64,000 nt of DNA, taken from Methylobacterium dankookense. GTDB lineage: Bacteria > Pseudomonadota > Alphaproteobacteria > Rhizobiales > Beijerinckiaceae. Positions 62,691-64,000 of this stretch are shown one piece after another (positions within the stretch are counted from its first letter, which is position 1; each line of letters starts with the position of its first letter). Made by a program: the position numbers and the translations under genes. The stretch is taken from assembly GCF_902141855.1 (NCBI RefSeq), contig NZ_CABFVH010000003.1, positions 1 to 64,000 of the forward strand, written 5' to 3'. The notes under the pieces were generated by a model, which saw nothing but the letters and a program-made list of their open reading frames with translations, had not been told where the DNA came from and made no database searches.

Positions 62691-63902
62691 TCAGGCCGCG
62701 CGCACGCGGGTGGTTTCGACCACGTTGCGCAGGTACCCGGCCGGGTTCCAGCGCGGTTCCATCGGCTGGCTCGCCCCGTCGTTGGCGGTCGCCCGCACCC
62801 GGATCGCGTGCGCCCCCGGCGACAGCTCCGCGTCGAGGGTCCAGGGCCGGAAGGCGTAGGGGCCGAGATCCTGCCCGAGCCGCGCCTCCGTCCAGGTCTT
62901 GCCGTCGTCGGTCGAGACCGCCACCGCCTTGATCCCGGAGCCGCCGTCAAAAGCGATGCCGCGCAAGGGGATGCGCCCGGCCTTCACCTCCGCCCCATCG
63001 GTCAGGTTGGTGAGGAAGGAGCGCACCGTGAAGCGGTTGATCGGCACGGTCTTGTCCGCCGCCTTGCCGGGTTCGGTGCAGGCGCAGTCGTTGTCGGGGA
63101 TGCGATAGGCCTTCTGCATCCAGAAGCCGTCGAAGGGTTTGTCGAGCACGCTGATGCTCTCCAGGTGCTTGACCCAGTAGGTGCCGTAGAAGCCCGGCAC
63201 GACGAGGCGCAGCGGATAGCCGTTGAGCCAGGGCAGGTCCTGCCCATTCATGCCCCAGGCCAGCATCACCTGCCCGTCGCGGGCGTGGTCGAGCTTGAGC
63301 GACTTGGCGAAGTCCGGCGTCTCCGGGATCACCGGGCCGTCGAGCCCGGTGAAGGCGACCTCCACGGCGCCCGCCTTCACCCCGGCCTTGTCGAGCACGG
63401 CCTTCAGCGGCACGCCGGTCCAACGGGCGCAGCCCATGGCGCCGTTGGCAAGCTGCCCGCCGGCCATGCGCGGCGCGAAGAAGCCGCGGGAATTGCCCGA
63501 GCACTGGTTGACCGCGACGATCTCGGTCGTCGGCATCGCCTTCAGGTCGGCGAGCGAGAGCGAGACCTCCCGCTCGACATGGCCCTTGATCGAGACCCGG
63601 TAGGTCTCGGGATCGATCTCGGTCGGGATGTCGGCGAGATGGTAGCGCACGAAGAACGCGTCGTTGGGCGTGATGGCGCCCTCGTCGAACACCGAGAACG
63701 GGGTCTCCAGCTGCGGCGGGCGCGCGGTCATCTGGAGCAGCGGGCGCTTGCCCGGATAGGCCACCAGGGGCCGCTCGCCGTTGCCGAAGGGCAGCGTGGC
63801 GGTGTCGCCCGCGAGCGCCCGCAAGGGCGCGAAGCTGCCGCCGCCGAGGCCTGCCAGGGCGGTGAGGCCCGCCCGCCTGATGAGATCGCGTCTGTCGAGC
63901 AT
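62691..63902 (-). CDS. sorA: SorA-type periplasmic sulfite dehydrogenase
   Basis: 403 residues. Tat signal MLDRRDLIRRAGLTALAGLG, molybdopterin domain with Cys ligand in VNQCSGNSRGFF, then YPLRLVVPGFYGTYWVKHLE and a C-terminal Mo-co dimer domain (FDGGSGIKAVAVSTDDGKTW). It oxidises sulfite to sulfate with electrons to SorB. Together with the YeiH/sulfite oxidase cluster at 53-55 kb it gives the cell two routes for sulfite. Confidence 0.92.
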   Translation of the reverse strand: MLDRRDLIRRAGLTALAGLGGGSFAPLRALAGDTATLPFGNGERPLVAYPGKRPLLQMTARPPQLETPFSVFDEGAITPNDAFFVRYHLADIPTEIDPETYRVSIKGHVEREVSLSLADLKAMPTTEIVAVNQCSGNSRGFFAPRMAGGQLANGAMGCARWTGVPLKAVLDKAGVKAGAVEVAFTGLDGPVIPETPDFAKSLKLDHARDGQVMLAWGMNGQDLPWLNGYPLRLVVPGFYGTYWVKHLESISVLDKPFDGFWMQKAYRIPDNDCACTEPGKAADKTVPINRFTVRSFLTNLTDGAEVKAGRIPLRGIAFDGGSGIKAVAVSTDDGKTWTEARLGQDLGPYAFRPWTLDAELSPGAHAIRVRATANDGASQPMEPRWNPAGYLRNVVETTRVRAA

Positions 63903-64000
63903 CCGATTCCTCCCCGATCCGCGCGTGGCTCATGCCAAGGAGCCCGCGACGTGCGGAGGAGGAGACGCACGTCGCCCCCGGTCTATTCGCGGCGGGTCGA
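63903..64000. other. Upstream region of sorA
   Basis: 98 bases to the window edge, no gene. It presumably contains the sorAB promoter; no clear elements were seen. Confidence 0.4.

Noticed and set aside
1..64000. CRISPR arrays, tRNA or rRNA genes, plasmid replication or conjugation genes
   Set aside because: No regularly spaced repeats, no tRNA-like cloverleaf or rRNA motif and no rep, par, tra or mob proteins were seen on reading through; absence within this window says nothing about the rest of the replicon.

Overview
The window is GC-rich, tightly packed DNA whose gene families (stacked PAS sensors, SorAB sulfite oxidation, DUF421, DUF2254, PRC-barrel and four-helix copper-storage proteins, a PanB paralogue) fit an alphaproteobacterium of the Hyphomicrobiales, most likely Methylobacterium or a close relative. 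That assignment is inference from gene content; no rRNA or tRNA was seen. The insertion sequences, nested transposase remnants and many broken genes suggest a large plasmid or genomic island. No replication or conjugation genes are visible.

Layout. 1-4.5 kb: a partial IS3 end, an IS6 transposase split by an IS3 element, a secreted Yellow/MRJP-like protein, and an IS3 remnant fused to an IS630 remnant. 4.5-10.3 kb: a broken single-domain response regulator, a 1323-residue hybrid histidine kinase with about six PAS domains and a GAF domain, and a YihY membrane protein. 10.4-13.5 kb: an IS630 split by an IS110-family element, and an IS1182-like fragment. 13.8-19.3 kb: an accessory operon with a GntR regulator, an MFS transporter, a cysteine-containing leader ORF with a perfect 13-bp hairpin, a di-iron lipid hydroxylase, two small membrane proteins, a DUF6166-like protein and a divergent PanB. 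A CTGATATATC operator-like site lies before both transcription units. 19.3-22.5 kb: an ISL3 element split by a second IS110-family element. 22.6-28.6 kb: a PAS chemoreceptor with a shifted start, degenerate copies of antiporter, DUF4396 and small genes, a glutaredoxin-MauE fusion, a PRC-barrel protein and an RMF-like protein.

29-39.6 kb is an envelope-stress and ion-homeostasis block: a NarL-type two-component pair, DUF2254, MgtC, NhaA, a voltage-gated K+ channel with a zinc ribbon, an MscS pseudogene, DUF421 and a CPA1 Na+/H+ antiporter. 40-52.8 kb is a copper/silver block: CopZ-like chaperone, DUF4396 protein, a Tat-exported Met-rich protein paired with an outer-membrane protein, a CsoR-type repressor, a nucleotidyltransferase, a frameshifted glutaredoxin-MauE, a four-helix copper-storage protein, and a CusA-CusB-FixH-like-secreted Cys/Met protein-HMA operon. 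The promoter of that last operon has the layout of a CueR site. Two TACCC-N5-GGGTA boxes look like CsoR operators.

53-64 kb handles sulfur oxyanions and fluoride: a YeiH exporter, a cytoplasmic sulfite oxidase-like enzyme and a LysR regulator; an ECF sigma/anti-sigma pair facing DUF305 and YVTN-propeller proteins; a fluoride riboswitch upstream of a CLC-F exporter, DUF190 and EamA genes; and a periplasmic SorAB sulfite dehydrogenase.

At least seven genes carry one- or two-base shifts or a single stop. Either the island is decaying, or the assembly has uncorrected indels. All family calls are made by eye from sequence; no database search was run.
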